This document shows, piece after piece, positions 15,937-25,422 of a stretch of DNA of 54,918 nt. The stretch covers positions 1 to 54,918 of the forward strand of contig JANWJX010000011.1 of the NCBI GenBank assembly GCA_025451725.1. Direction: 5' to 3'. The DNA is from Allostellaceae bacterium. GTDB taxonomy: Bacteria; Pseudomonadota; Alphaproteobacteria; ATCC43930; CGMCC-115725. Below the pieces are notes generated by a model, which made no database searches, had not been told where the DNA came from, and was given only the letters and a program-made list of their open reading frames with translations. Each line of letters opens with the position of its first letter. The first letter of the stretch is position 1. The translations under genes and the position numbers were made by a program.

Positions 15937-16634
15937 GCCGGCTTCAAGGACGTTTAGCGCTGATCACGGGGGCGACGCGCGGCATCGGCGCCGCCGTCGC
16001 GAAGCGCTTCGCGGCCGAAGGCGCGCACGTCATCCTGGTCGGACGCACCCAGGGCGCACTGGAAGAGCTCGATGACGAGATCGGCGATTCCGGCGGCGCG
16101 GCGACTTTGGTGCCGCTCGACCTGCGCCAGTTCGACGACATCGACCGGCTGGGCCTTGGGCTGCACGAGCGCTTCGGCAAACTCGATATTCTGGTCGGCA
16201 ATGCGGCGGGTCTGCCGCAACTGTCACCGACCGCGCAGATCGACCCCCAGGTCTGGCAGGAAATCATCGACGTCAACCTGACCGCGAACGCGCGCCTGAT
16301 CCGGTCGCTCGATCCGTTGCTGCGCCGCTCCGACGCCGGCCGCGCCGTTTTCACGACCTGCGCCGCGGCGCGTGACGCGGGCGCCTATTGGAACGCCTAT
16401 GCGGCATCCAAGGCAGGACTTGAGGCGCTGGTGCGCTCTTATGCGGCGGAGATCGCGAGCACGCCGGTGCGCGCCAATCTGGTCGATCCCGGTCCCGTCC
16501 ATACCCGCCTGCGCAACAACGCCTTCCCGGGCGAGAGCAAGGCTTCCCTGCGCAAGCCCGAGGACGTGACCGGGCCGTTCGTCGCGGCCGCGTCGGCCGA
16601 TTGCACACGGAACGGAGAAATCTTCACCCTCTAG
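15933..16634 (+). CDS. Short-chain dehydrogenase/reductase
   Basis: This is a 233-residue Rossmann oxidoreductase. The cofactor motif is TGATRGIGAAVAKRF near residue 10. DILVGNAAGLP takes the place of NNAG. The active-site Tyr and Lys are in AYAASKAG. The residue 13 before that Tyr, normally the catalytic Ser, appears to be Cys (FTTCAAARDAG). The GTG start at 15933 overlaps the purF stop by 4 bases; the frame is open far upstream inside purF but without similarity. An SDR gene after purF is a common alphaproteobacterial arrangement. The substrate is unknown. Confidence 0.83.
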   Translation: MSRLQGRLALITGATRGIGAAVAKRFAAEGAHVILVGRTQGALEELDDEIGDSGGAATLVPLDLRQFDDIDRLGLGLHERFGKLDILVGNAAGLPQLSPTAQIDPQVWQEIIDVNLTANARLIRSLDPLLRRSDAGRAVFTTCAAARDAGAYWNAYAASKAGLEALVRSYAAEIASTPVRANLVDPGPVHTRLRNNAFPGESKASLRKPEDVTGPFVAAASADCTRNGEIFTL

Positions 16635-16657
16635 GCTTGCTGCCGTATGCTCGGCTC

Positions 16658-17056
16658 ATGGCGCGCCACGAGCCCGTTCCCCTGCCCGGCCTGCCGCCGA
16701 CCATCGGCCCGTTCTCCCGGGCGGTGCGGGTCGGCGACCTGCTCTACATCGCCGGCACCACTGCGCTGAGCAACATGACGGGCGATTATCACGCGCGCAA
16801 AATCCCCGGCACCATCGAAGAACAGACGCGGATGACGCTCGACAATATCCGCGCCGTGGTCGAGGGCGCGGGCGGGAAAATGAGCGACATTTTCAAGGTC
16901 GTGATCATGCTCAAGAACCCGGCCGACTACGCCAGGCTCAACGCGGTGCGCGCCGAATATTTCCGCGACAAGCCGCCGGTCAGCACCTGTTTTCAAGCCA
17001 ATCTGATGCGCGACGACGTTCTGGTCGAGATCGAGGCCGTTGCCGCGCTGACATAA
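16658..17056 (+). CDS. RidA (YjgF/UK114) family protein, likely non-deaminase subgroup
   Basis: This is a 132-residue Rid-fold protein: GPFSRAVRVGDLLYIAGTTAL, a central helix TRMTLDNIRAVVEGAGGKMSDIFKVVIML, NAVRAEYF, and a C-terminal VLVEIEAVAAL. Canonical RidA needs an arginine in the P-x-R-S stretch to hydrolyse reactive imines. The equivalent stretch here reads PPVSTCFQ, so the arginine appears replaced while the EIEA glutamate is kept. This places it with Rid subgroups lacking demonstrated imine deaminase activity. The start ATG 16658 gives MARHEPVPLPG; an upstream in-frame ATG at 16601 falls in the SDR gene. Confidence 0.82.
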   Translation: MARHEPVPLPGLPPTIGPFSRAVRVGDLLYIAGTTALSNMTGDYHARKIPGTIEEQTRMTLDNIRAVVEGAGGKMSDIFKVVIMLKNPADYARLNAVRAEYFRDKPPVSTCFQANLMRDDVLVEIEAVAALT

Positions 17057-17075
17057 CAAAGTTCGGGGAGGATTC

Positions 17076-18398
17076 ATGGTCGTCGTTCCGGATGCCGCCA
17101 TAGCGCTCGACCCGCGCGAGCAAGCGCGCAAGCATCGCCGCCTCCTCGGCTCGGCGCTCTCCGGATCGGCCATCGAATGGTACGATTTCGGCCTCTACGG
17201 CCTGCTCGCGCCGATCATCTTCAACAAGATTTTCTTCGCCGCGACGATGTCGCCGTGGGTGAAGAACATCTTTGTCATGGTAATTTTCGGCATCGGCTTT
17301 TTCGGCCGCCCTGTCGGCGGCCTGATCTTCGCCCATTTCGGCGACAAGATCGGCCGCAAGCCGATGATGGTGCTGACCATGTCGCTGATCGGCGTCGCCT
17401 CGACGCTGATCGGCTGCATCCCGAGCTACGAGCAAATCGGCCTCGCCGCGCCGATCATTCTCACCTTTCTTCGCTTCATCCAGGGCTGTGCGCTCGGCGG
17501 GGAATCCACCGGCGCGCCGATCCTGACGATGGAAAGCGCGCCGCCGGGCCGACGCGGCCTGTTCGCGTCGATCGCGCAAATGGGCGCGGCCGGCGGCGCC
17601 ATCCTGTCGTCGATCGCGGTGCAGTCGGTGTTGCAATTGCCGACAGACCAGCTCGTGTCCTGGGGCTGGCGCCTGCCGTATCTTGCCAGCGTCATCATTG
17701 TCGGCATCGGCCTGTACATTCGCGTCAAGGTCGACGAATCCCCGGCCTTCGTGAAGCGCACCAAGGAGGCGGGCGTGTCGCGCCTGCCGTTGCTCGATGT
17801 GCTGCGTTACGCACCGAAGGCGGCGCTGATCGTGTTCCTCTGCGCCCTAGCGGAATCCAGCATCGCCTTCCTGCCCGGCGTTTACGGCCTGCAATACGGC
17901 ACCCAGACGCTGCACATTCCTGCCATCCTCCTGATTCAAGGCGGCCTGATCGGTGTGGTGATCTGCCTGTTCCTCGGCCCCTTCATGGGCTGGCTGTCGG
18001 ACCGGATCGGACGGCGGCCGCTGATGATCGCCGGCTTCGTCATCGCGATGATCCACATCGTGTTCATCTTTTTCACGCTGCTCGAAACGCGCGATCCGGC
18101 GCTGATCATGATCGCGGCGGCGTTCTCGCCGGCCATCCTCACGCCGCTGACGCTATGCGTCGAAGGCAGTTTCTATGCCGAGCTGTTCGAGGATGCGCGG
18201 CTGCGCTACACCGGCAACACGCTCGGCCGGCAGTTCGGCACGGCATTCGGCGGCGGCTTGATCCCTACTATCGCCACCACCCTCGTGGCGGCAATGGGCG
18301 GTAGCCTGTGGGGCATCAAGGCCTATTTCTGCTTCCTCGCCGGCATGGCGGTGATCGCCGTGCTGGTTGCACCGGAGACCAAGGACCGAAAAGTCTAA
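17076..18398 (+). CDS. MFS transporter, metabolite:H+ symporter (MHS) family
   Basis: This 440-residue protein has about 12 transmembrane segments. The opening GSALSGSAIEWYDFGLYGLLAPIIF and the loop GHLSDRIGRR-type sequences (FAHFGDKIGRKPMM; GWLSDRIGRRPLMI) are typical of the MHS group, which includes ShiA, KgtP, ProP and citrate carriers. The central charged loop (VKVDESPAFVKRTKEAGVSRLP) also fits. It imports an organic acid or zwitterion with protons. The substrate cannot be told from sequence. It follows the Rid gene after 19 bases and is convergent with the zeta gene, 2 bases apart. Confidence 0.88.
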   Translation: MVVVPDAAIALDPREQARKHRRLLGSALSGSAIEWYDFGLYGLLAPIIFNKIFFAATMSPWVKNIFVMVIFGIGFFGRPVGGLIFAHFGDKIGRKPMMVLTMSLIGVASTLIGCIPSYEQIGLAAPIILTFLRFIQGCALGGESTGAPILTMESAPPGRRGLFASIAQMGAAGGAILSSIAVQSVLQLPTDQLVSWGWRLPYLASVIIVGIGLYIRVKVDESPAFVKRTKEAGVSRLPLLDVLRYAPKAALIVFLCALAESSIAFLPGVYGLQYGTQTLHIPAILLIQGGLIGVVICLFLGPFMGWLSDRIGRRPLMIAGFVIAMIHIVFIFFTLLETRDPALIMIAAAFSPAILTPLTLCVEGSFYAELFEDARLRYTGNTLGRQFGTAFGGGLIPTIATTLVAAMGGSLWGIKAYFCFLAGMAVIAVLVAPETKDRKV

Positions 18399-18400
18399 TC

Positions 18401-18718
18401 CTATTTTGGTGCCCCTAATTCCACCTTCGCCTGCTGCAGCGCTTTTTCAAGCTGGGCGACGACGCGCGCCCGGTCGATGCCTTTCGGCGCCAGGTCCTTG
18501 ACCAGCTTTTCGATGACGTGCTCTTCGCCCTGCTTGCCGAATTCGGCGGCGACCACGTCGGCGGCATAAGCATCCGCGTCGGCCCCTTTCTTGCCGAGCA
18601 GTTCCGCCGCCCAATGGCCGACAATCTTGTTGCGCCGGGATTTTACCTTGAAGGCAAATTCCTGGTCGTTCTGGTATTTACGCTCGAAACTCTGTTCACG
18701 ATCGTCAAAACCGCTCAT
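18401..18718 (-). CDS. DUF1476 protein: F1-ATPase inhibitor, zeta subunit type
   Basis: This is a 105-residue protein: MSGFDDREQSFERKYQND, FKVKSRRNKIVGHWAAELLGK, YAADVVAAEFGKQGEEHVIEKLVKDL. DUF1476 is an alphaproteobacterial family whose Paracoccus denitrificans member is the zeta subunit, which inhibits ATP hydrolysis by F1FO-ATPase through its N-terminal segment. The N-terminal DDREQSFERKY stretch is retained, so inhibitory function is plausible (inference). The gene lies near purC, as in many alphaproteobacteria, but here on the opposite strand with an NRDE gene between. An AAAGGGG sequence precedes the ATG. Confidence 0.85.
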   Translation of the reverse strand: MSGFDDREQSFERKYQNDQEFAFKVKSRRNKIVGHWAAELLGKKGADADAYAADVVAAEFGKQGEEHVIEKLVKDLAPKGIDRARVVAQLEKALQQAKVELGAPK

Positions 18719-18759
18719 AGAAGACCCCTTTCGCGGCCTCTATAACCCAAGCGAATGCG

Positions 18760-19506
18760 ATGTGCACGTTGATCCTGCTGCGTCGTCCCGGGCACGATTG
18801 GCCCGTCCTGGTCGGCGCCAACCGCGACGAAGCGAAAGCGCGGCCTTGGCGGCCGCCGGCGCGTCATTGGGCAGACCGGCCCGACGTGGTGGCGGGGCTC
18901 GACGAATTGGCCGGCGGCTCCTGGCTCGGCATTAACGATCACGGCGTCGTGGCCGGCATCCTCAACCGGCACGGTTCGCTCGGCCCGGCGCCGGGCCAGC
19001 GTTCGCGCGGCGAACTGGTGCTCGAGGCGCTCGACCACGCCGATGCAACGGACGCTGCGAAGGCCATCGCCGCAATCGATCCCAGAGCCTACCGCACCTT
19101 CAACATGATCGTGGCGGACTCCCGCGATGCGATCTGGCTACGTCACGCGGATGATGGCGGCAAGGTTCCGGTCGAGATGCGCCCCGTCAAGGCGGGGCTG
19201 TCGATGATCGCGTCGGGCGAAATCGATGATTCCGGCATGCCGCGGCTGCTCAAATATCGACCATTCTTCGAGACCGCCGCCGCGCCCGATCCCGTCGCCG
19301 GTGACTGGAGCGCCTGGCAGAACTTGCTGAGCGAGGATGGCGGCGGGCCGGAGGACGCCTTGCGTTTCGACACGGGCCGCGGCTTCGCCACCGTGTCGAG
19401 CGCGCTGATCGCGGTGCCGTCGCATGACAACCCCGAATTAAAACCGCGCTTTCGCTTTCGCTCCTACTATCCGACTCTAACGGACTGGACGGATGTCCCG
19501 TTATAG
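18760..19506 (+). CDS. NRDE family protein (TANGO2-like)
   Basis: This 248-residue protein starts directly with MCTLILLRR and contains GANRDEAKARPWRPPARHW, the N-R-D-E hallmark of the family. GGSWLGINDHGVVAGILNR and a central FNMIVADSRDAIWLRH follow. Animal homologues (TANGO2/HRG-9) have been linked to haem handling and lipid metabolism; the bacterial function is not established. The N-terminal Cys at position 2 is compatible with an Ntn-hydrolase-like fold. It is divergent from the zeta gene, with only 41 bases between the starts. purC follows with its own promoter. Confidence 0.8.
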   Translation: MCTLILLRRPGHDWPVLVGANRDEAKARPWRPPARHWADRPDVVAGLDELAGGSWLGINDHGVVAGILNRHGSLGPAPGQRSRGELVLEALDHADATDAAKAIAAIDPRAYRTFNMIVADSRDAIWLRHADDGGKVPVEMRPVKAGLSMIASGEIDDSGMPRLLKYRPFFETAAAPDPVAGDWSAWQNLLSEDGGGPEDALRFDTGRGFATVSSALIAVPSHDNPELKPRFRFRSYYPTLTDWTDVPL

Positions 19507-19515
19507 TTGCGGCGA

Positions 19516-19544
19516 TTGTTTCGCCGGAGCCTGCTTGCTATAGA
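19516..19544 (+). promoter_or_regulatory. Probable promoter of the purC-purS-purQ-purL cluster
   Basis: TTGTTT (19516-19521) and TATAGA (19539-19544) are separated by 17 bases, between the NRDE stop and purC (19574). The predicted start of transcription lies near 19551, leaving a leader of about 23 bases. No operator-like palindrome was seen. Confidence 0.5.
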
Positions 19545-19573
19545 ATGAATTCCACGTCGAGCGAGGACCGGCC

Positions 19574-20338
19574 ATGACTCGTCGCAAGCAAATTTACGAA
19601 GGCAAGGCCAAGGTCCTGTTCGAAGGTCCCGAGCCCGGCACCATCGTCCAATATTTCAAGGACGACGCCACCGCCTTCAACAACCAAAAGCGCGGCACCA
19701 TCACCGGCAAGGGCGTGCTCAACAACCGCATCAGCGAATTCCTGATGATGCGCATCGCCGAGATCGGCGTGCCGACCCATTTCGTGCGGCGCCTCAATAT
19801 GCGTGAGCAACTGGTGCGCGCGGTCGAGATCATTCCGCTCGAAGTCGTGGTGCGCAACGTGGTCGCGGGCTCCCTGGCAAAACGGCTTGGAATGGAGGAA
19901 GGGGCGCCCCTCGCACGCTCCATTGTCGAATATTATTACAAGAGCGACGCGCTCGGCGACCCGATGGTCTCCGAGGAACACGTCACCGCGTTCTCCTGGG
20001 CCTCGACGCACGAACTCGACGAGATCATGCAGATGGCGCTGCGGATCAACGACTTCCTCAGCGGCCTGTTCGTCGGCATCGGCATTCGTCTCGTCGATTT
20101 CAAGCTCGAGTTCGGCCGCCTCTATGACAAGGGCGAACCACGCATCGTTCTCGCCGACGAAATCAGCCCCGACAATTGCCGGCTTTGGGACAGCAAGACC
20201 AACGAGAAGCTCGACAAGGACCGGTTCCGCCGCGACCTCGGCCGCGTCGAGGAAGCGTATCAAGAGGTGGCGCGCCGCCTCGGCATCCTGCCGGAGAGCG
20301 GCCCGGTCGATATCCGCGCGACCGACACGTTGCAGTGA
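19574..20338 (+). CDS. purC: Phosphoribosylaminoimidazole-succinocarboxamide synthase (SAICAR synthetase)
   Basis: This 254-residue ATP-dependent ligase joins aspartate to CAIR in purine synthesis. The conserved start [38 protein letters not shown], the [17 protein letters not shown] strand and [10 protein letters not shown] with [16 protein letters not shown] are diagnostic. ATG 19574 is preceded by GAGCGAGGACC. It is the first gene of the cluster with purS 10 bases downstream. Confidence 0.96.
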   Translation: MTRRKQIYEGKAKVLFEGPEPGTIVQYFKDDATAFNNQKRGTITGKGVLNNRISEFLMMRIAEIGVPTHFVRRLNMREQLVRAVEIIPLEVVVRNVVAGSLAKRLGMEEGAPLARSIVEYYYKSDALGDPMVSEEHVTAFSWASTHELDEIMQMALRINDFLSGLFVGIGIRLVDFKLEFGRLYDKGEPRIVLADEISPDNCRLWDSKTNEKLDKDRFRRDLGRVEEAYQEVARRLGILPESGPVDIRATDTLQ

Positions 20339-20348
20339 GGATTGGGCA

Positions 20349-20591
20349 ATGAAGGCGCGCGTTCACATCATGCCCAAGCAGGGCGTGCTCGATCCGCAAG
20401 GCAAGGCCGTCGCGCAGGCGCTCGCATCGCTGGGTTTCAAAGGCGTCGGCGAGGTGCGTCAAGGCAAGGTGATCGACCTGGAGCTCGCCGAGACCGATCC
20501 GGCCCGCGCCAAGGAAACCGTGGACGCGATGTGCCGCAAGCTCCTGGCCAACACCGTGGTTGAAAGCTATCGAATCGAGCTAGAAGCCTGA
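20349..20591 (+). CDS. purS: Phosphoribosylformylglycinamidine synthase, PurS subunit
   Basis: This 80-residue protein is the small subunit of the three-part FGAM synthase (PurS, PurQ, PurL). It starts [21 protein letters not shown], continues with [19 protein letters not shown], and ends [12 protein letters not shown]. PurS dimers bridge the glutaminase PurQ and the synthase PurL. The length matches the usual 80-85 residues. The position between purC and purQ (4-base gap) is conserved. Confidence 0.93.
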   Translation: MKARVHIMPKQGVLDPQGKAVAQALASLGFKGVGEVRQGKVIDLELAETDPARAKETVDAMCRKLLANTVVESYRIELEA

Positions 20592-20595
20592 GGAG

Positions 20596-21285
20596 ATGCA
20601 GGCGGCGATCGTCATTTTCCCGGGCTCCAACCGCGAGCAGGATGTGTTCGACGCCCTGCGGCGCGCCACCGGCAAGGCGCCGCGCAAAATCTGGCATCGC
20701 GACACCGAACTGCCGAAGCTCGACCTGATCGTCATTCCCGGCGGGTTTTCCTACGGCGACTATCTGCGCTGCGGCGCGATGGCGGCGCACTCGCCGATCA
20801 TGCGCGAGGTCGCTGCTCGGGCGCGGGAAGGCACGCCGGTTCTCGGTATCTGCAACGGGTTCCAGATTCTGACCGAGGCTCGTCTCCTGCCCGGCGCGCT
20901 GCTGGTCAACCGCACGCTCAAGTTCCATTGCAGGGACGTGCATCTCCGGGTCGAGACCAGCGAAAGCGCGTTCACCCGCGGCTACAATGCGGGTCAGGTG
21001 ATCCGCGTGCCGGTCGCGCACCACGACGGCAATTATTTCGCCGACGATGCAACGCTCGACCGGCTGGAAGGCGATGGCCGCGTCGCGTTCCGCTATTGCA
21101 ACGACAATGGCGATCTCACCGACGACGCCAACCATAACGGCTCGGTCCGAAACATCGCTGGCATTTTCGACGAACGCAAACGCGTGCTCGGCCTGATGCC
21201 GCATCCCGAGGACGCCACCGACTCGCTGCTCGGCGGCACCGACGGCATAGGTTTTTTCAAAGGCATTGCGGAGGCCTTGGGTTGA
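20596..21285 (+). CDS. purQ: Phosphoribosylformylglycinamidine synthase, glutaminase subunit PurQ
   Basis: This is a 229-residue class I glutamine amidotransferase: [39 protein letters not shown], and the nucleophile Cys in [17 protein letters not shown]. The C-terminal His and Glu are in [13 protein letters not shown]. It supplies ammonia to PurL. The usual purQ-purL closeness is interrupted here: a palindromic repeat of about 180 bases follows the stop. Confidence 0.95.
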   Translation: MQAAIVIFPGSNREQDVFDALRRATGKAPRKIWHRDTELPKLDLIVIPGGFSYGDYLRCGAMAAHSPIMREVAARAREGTPVLGICNGFQILTEARLLPGALLVNRTLKFHCRDVHLRVETSESAFTRGYNAGQVIRVPVAHHDGNYFADDATLDRLEGDGRVAFRYCNDNGDLTDDANHNGSVRNIAGIFDERKRVLGLMPHPEDATDSLLGGTDGIGFFKGIAEALG

Positions 21286-21469
21286 ACGCAAAAGAAAAAA
21301 ACTTAGAACGCCAAGACGCCAAGACACCAAGAAATTCTTGCAACCACCCCGGCGAAAGCCGGGGTCCATGGTGCGGCGTCGCGATGGATACCGGCTTGCG
21401 CCGGTATGGCTCCGAGTTTTACTTGGTGCCTTGGCGCCTTGGCGGTTCATTTCTTTGGTTTTTTCCCGC
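21286..21469. repeat. Mosaic palindromic intergenic repeat (MITE/REP-like) between purQ and purL
   Basis: The outer arms 21307-21331 (three direct CGCCAAGA/ACCAAG units) and 21422-21447 (CTTGGTGCCTTGGCGCCTTG) are near-perfect inverted repeats. Inside are two perfect 8-bp stem-loops: ACCCCGGC-GAAA-GCCGGGGT (21346-21365) and ATACCGGC-TTGC-GCCGGTAT (21388-21407). A/T-rich ends flank the arms. The GCCGGGGTCCAT type of stem is a widespread alphaproteobacterial intergenic repeat unit, and the CGCCAAG triplet arms are a different dispersed class, so this looks like one element nested in another. It contains no gene, but its frame is open into purL. Confidence 0.75.
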
Positions 21470-23647
<2,178 letters not shown>

Positions 23648-23657
23648 GGACGAATTC

Positions 23658-23894
23658 ATGGCTTTGGACGCGGCGACAATCGAACGGCTCATCAAGGCGG
23701 GCCTGCCCGACGCGCAAGTCACCATCGAGGATTTGCGCGGCGACGGCGATCATTACGCCGCGCTGGTCATCTCGCCCGCCTTCAAAGGCAAGAGCCGCGT
23801 TCAGCAACATCAGATGGTCTACCAGGCGCTCGGCGGCCATGTCGGCAATGCGCTTCATGCGCTCGCGCTCCAGACCTCGGCCCCACGCGATTAG
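23658..23894 (+). CDS. bolA: BolA family protein
   Basis: This 78-residue protein has the BolA fold: IERLIKAGLPDAQVTIEDLRGDGDHYAALVIS with SRVQQHQMVYQALGGHVGNALHALAL. The conserved C-terminal histidine of the QHQMVYQAL/H-x-LAL region is present for Fe-S ligation. BolA proteins form [2Fe-2S]-bridged heterodimers with CGFS glutaredoxins; the gene for such a glutaredoxin is 21 bases downstream. The purL-bolA-grxD order is common in Alphaproteobacteria. Confidence 0.9.
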   Translation: MALDAATIERLIKAGLPDAQVTIEDLRGDGDHYAALVISPAFKGKSRVQQHQMVYQALGGHVGNALHALALQTSAPRD

Positions 23895-23915
23895 TTTCCC
23901 CGGAAAGGAACTCCG

Positions 23916-24260
23916 ATGAGCACCGCCACCAATGCCCCGGCCTTCGACCGCATCAAGGACGACATCGCCCAGAATCCGGTCACGCTGTTCATGAAGGGCA
24001 CCCCCGTGTTTCCGCAGTGCGGTTTTTCCGCCGCGGTGGTGCAGATCCTCACCCAGATGGGCGTGAAGTTCAAAGGCGTCGACGTGCTGGCCGATCCGGA
24101 AATCCGCCAGGGCATCAAAGAATTTTCCCAGTGGCCGACCATTCCGCAGCTCTACGTCAAGGGCGAGTTCGTCGGCGGCTGCGACATCATCCGCGAGATG
24201 TACGAAGCGGGCGAGCTTCAGGACTTCCTGAAGGAAAAGGGCATCCCGACCCGCGGGTAG
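23916..24260 (+). CDS. grxD: Monothiol glutaredoxin (Grx4/GrxD type)
   Basis: This is a 114-residue monothiol glutaredoxin with active site [19 protein letters not shown] (C-G-F-S) and the [19 protein letters not shown] glutathione-binding strand. It binds and transfers [2Fe-2S] clusters, alone or with the BolA encoded just upstream. A GGAAAGGAA ribosome-binding site precedes the ATG. The gene is convergent with prfB (10 bases apart) with no clear terminator between them. Confidence 0.94.
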   Translation: MSTATNAPAFDRIKDDIAQNPVTLFMKGTPVFPQCGFSAAVVQILTQMGVKFKGVDVLADPEIRQGIKEFSQWPTIPQLYVKGEFVGGCDIIREMYEAGELQDFLKEKGIPTRG

Positions 24261-24270
24261 CCACCGGCCG

Positions 24271-25411
24271 TTACTTCTTCGCTTCGTCCGTCGCGGCGTC
24301 GGCGCCCTGGATGCGGGCGGCGAGCGCCGCTTCGAGAAACTTGTCGATATCGCCGTCCAGCACCGCGCTCGGGTTGCCGGTTTCCACGCCGGTACGCAGG
24401 TCTTTGACCATCTGATAGGGCTGCAAGACATAAGAGCGGATCTGGTGGCCCCAGCCGATATCGGTCTTGCTGGCGTTCATCGCCGCGGTCGCGGCTTCCT
24501 GCTTCTGTAGCTCGATCTCGTAGAGCCGCGCTTTGAGCATCGCCATCGCGTGCGCGCGATTCTGGTGTTGCGAGCGTTCGCTCTGGCACGCCACCACCAC
24601 CGGATCGCTGCCTGGCGGCTGGTAAGTGAGGCGCACCGCGCTGTCGGTCTTGTTGACGTGTTGGCCGCCGGCGCCCGACGAACGGTAGGTGTCGGTGCGC
24701 AGATATTTGTCTTCGATGGTGACTTCGATCTTGTCGTCGACCACCGGATAGACCCAGACCGAGGCGAAGCTGGTCTGGCGCCGCGCGTTGGCGTCGAACG
24801 GCGAAATCCGCACCAGCCGGTGCACGCCGCTTTCGGTCTTAAGCCAGCCATACGCATCCTCGCCGAGCACGCGGATGGTCGCGGATTTGATTCCGGCGCC
24901 CTCGCCCGCGCTTTCCTCGATCCATTCCACCTTGTGGTCGTGCGCTTCGGCCCAGCGCGCATACATGCGCAGCAGCATCTCGGCCCAGTCCTGCGCCTCG
25001 GTGCCGCCGGCGCCCGAGTGAACTTCGAGATAGGCGTCGTTGCCGTCGGCTTCGCCCGACAGCAGGCTCTCGGTCTCGCGCTTGCGAGCCTCATCGCGCA
25101 GCTTGGCGAGATTGGCCTCGGCCTCGGCGACGATGGCCTTGTCGCCTTCGGCCTCGCCCATCTCGATCAGGCCGATCGCGTCGTTAAGCTCGTTCTCGAT
25201 CCGCCGATAACTCTCGATGCCGCGCTCGAGGCGCGACTTTTCGCGCATGATCGACTGCGCGCGCCGGGAATCGTTCCAAAGATCGGGTGATTCGGTGAGA
25301 GCCTTCAGCTCATCGAGGCGTTTGACGGATTTGTCCCAGTCAAAGATGCCTCCTCAGCAAGCCGAGCGACTTGCCGATGTCATCCGTCATTGCCTGAATT
25401 TCAGCGCGCAT
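24271..25411 (-). CDS. prfB: Peptide chain release factor 2 with programmed +1 frameshift
   Basis: RF2 terminates translation at UGA/UAA. The gene is read as 23 codons from ATG 25411 ([13 protein letters not shown]...) to CTT (25345-25343), followed by an in-frame TGA at 25342-25340. Skipping one base (T 25342) continues as [15 protein letters not shown] and gives about 379 residues in total. The slip site is AGG AGG CAT CTT TGA C, with the internal Shine-Dalgarno AGGAGG at 25354-25349, which matches the classic RF2 autoregulatory site. Functional motifs are [14 protein letters not shown] (S-P-F anticodon mimic) and [16 protein letters not shown] (GGQ). It lies 11 bases downstream of the PBP1A gene. 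Confidence 0.95.
25339..25354 (-). promoter_or_regulatory. prfB +1 programmed frameshift site
   Basis: Read on the minus strand the site is AGGAGGCATCTTTGAC: a strong internal Shine-Dalgarno, 3-base spacing, the slippery CTT codon and a UGA stop followed by C. Low RF2 levels favour slipping into the downstream frame, so RF2 controls its own synthesis. Each element is in the canonical position. Confidence 0.93.
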
Positions 25412-25422
25412 AATCCGATCTT

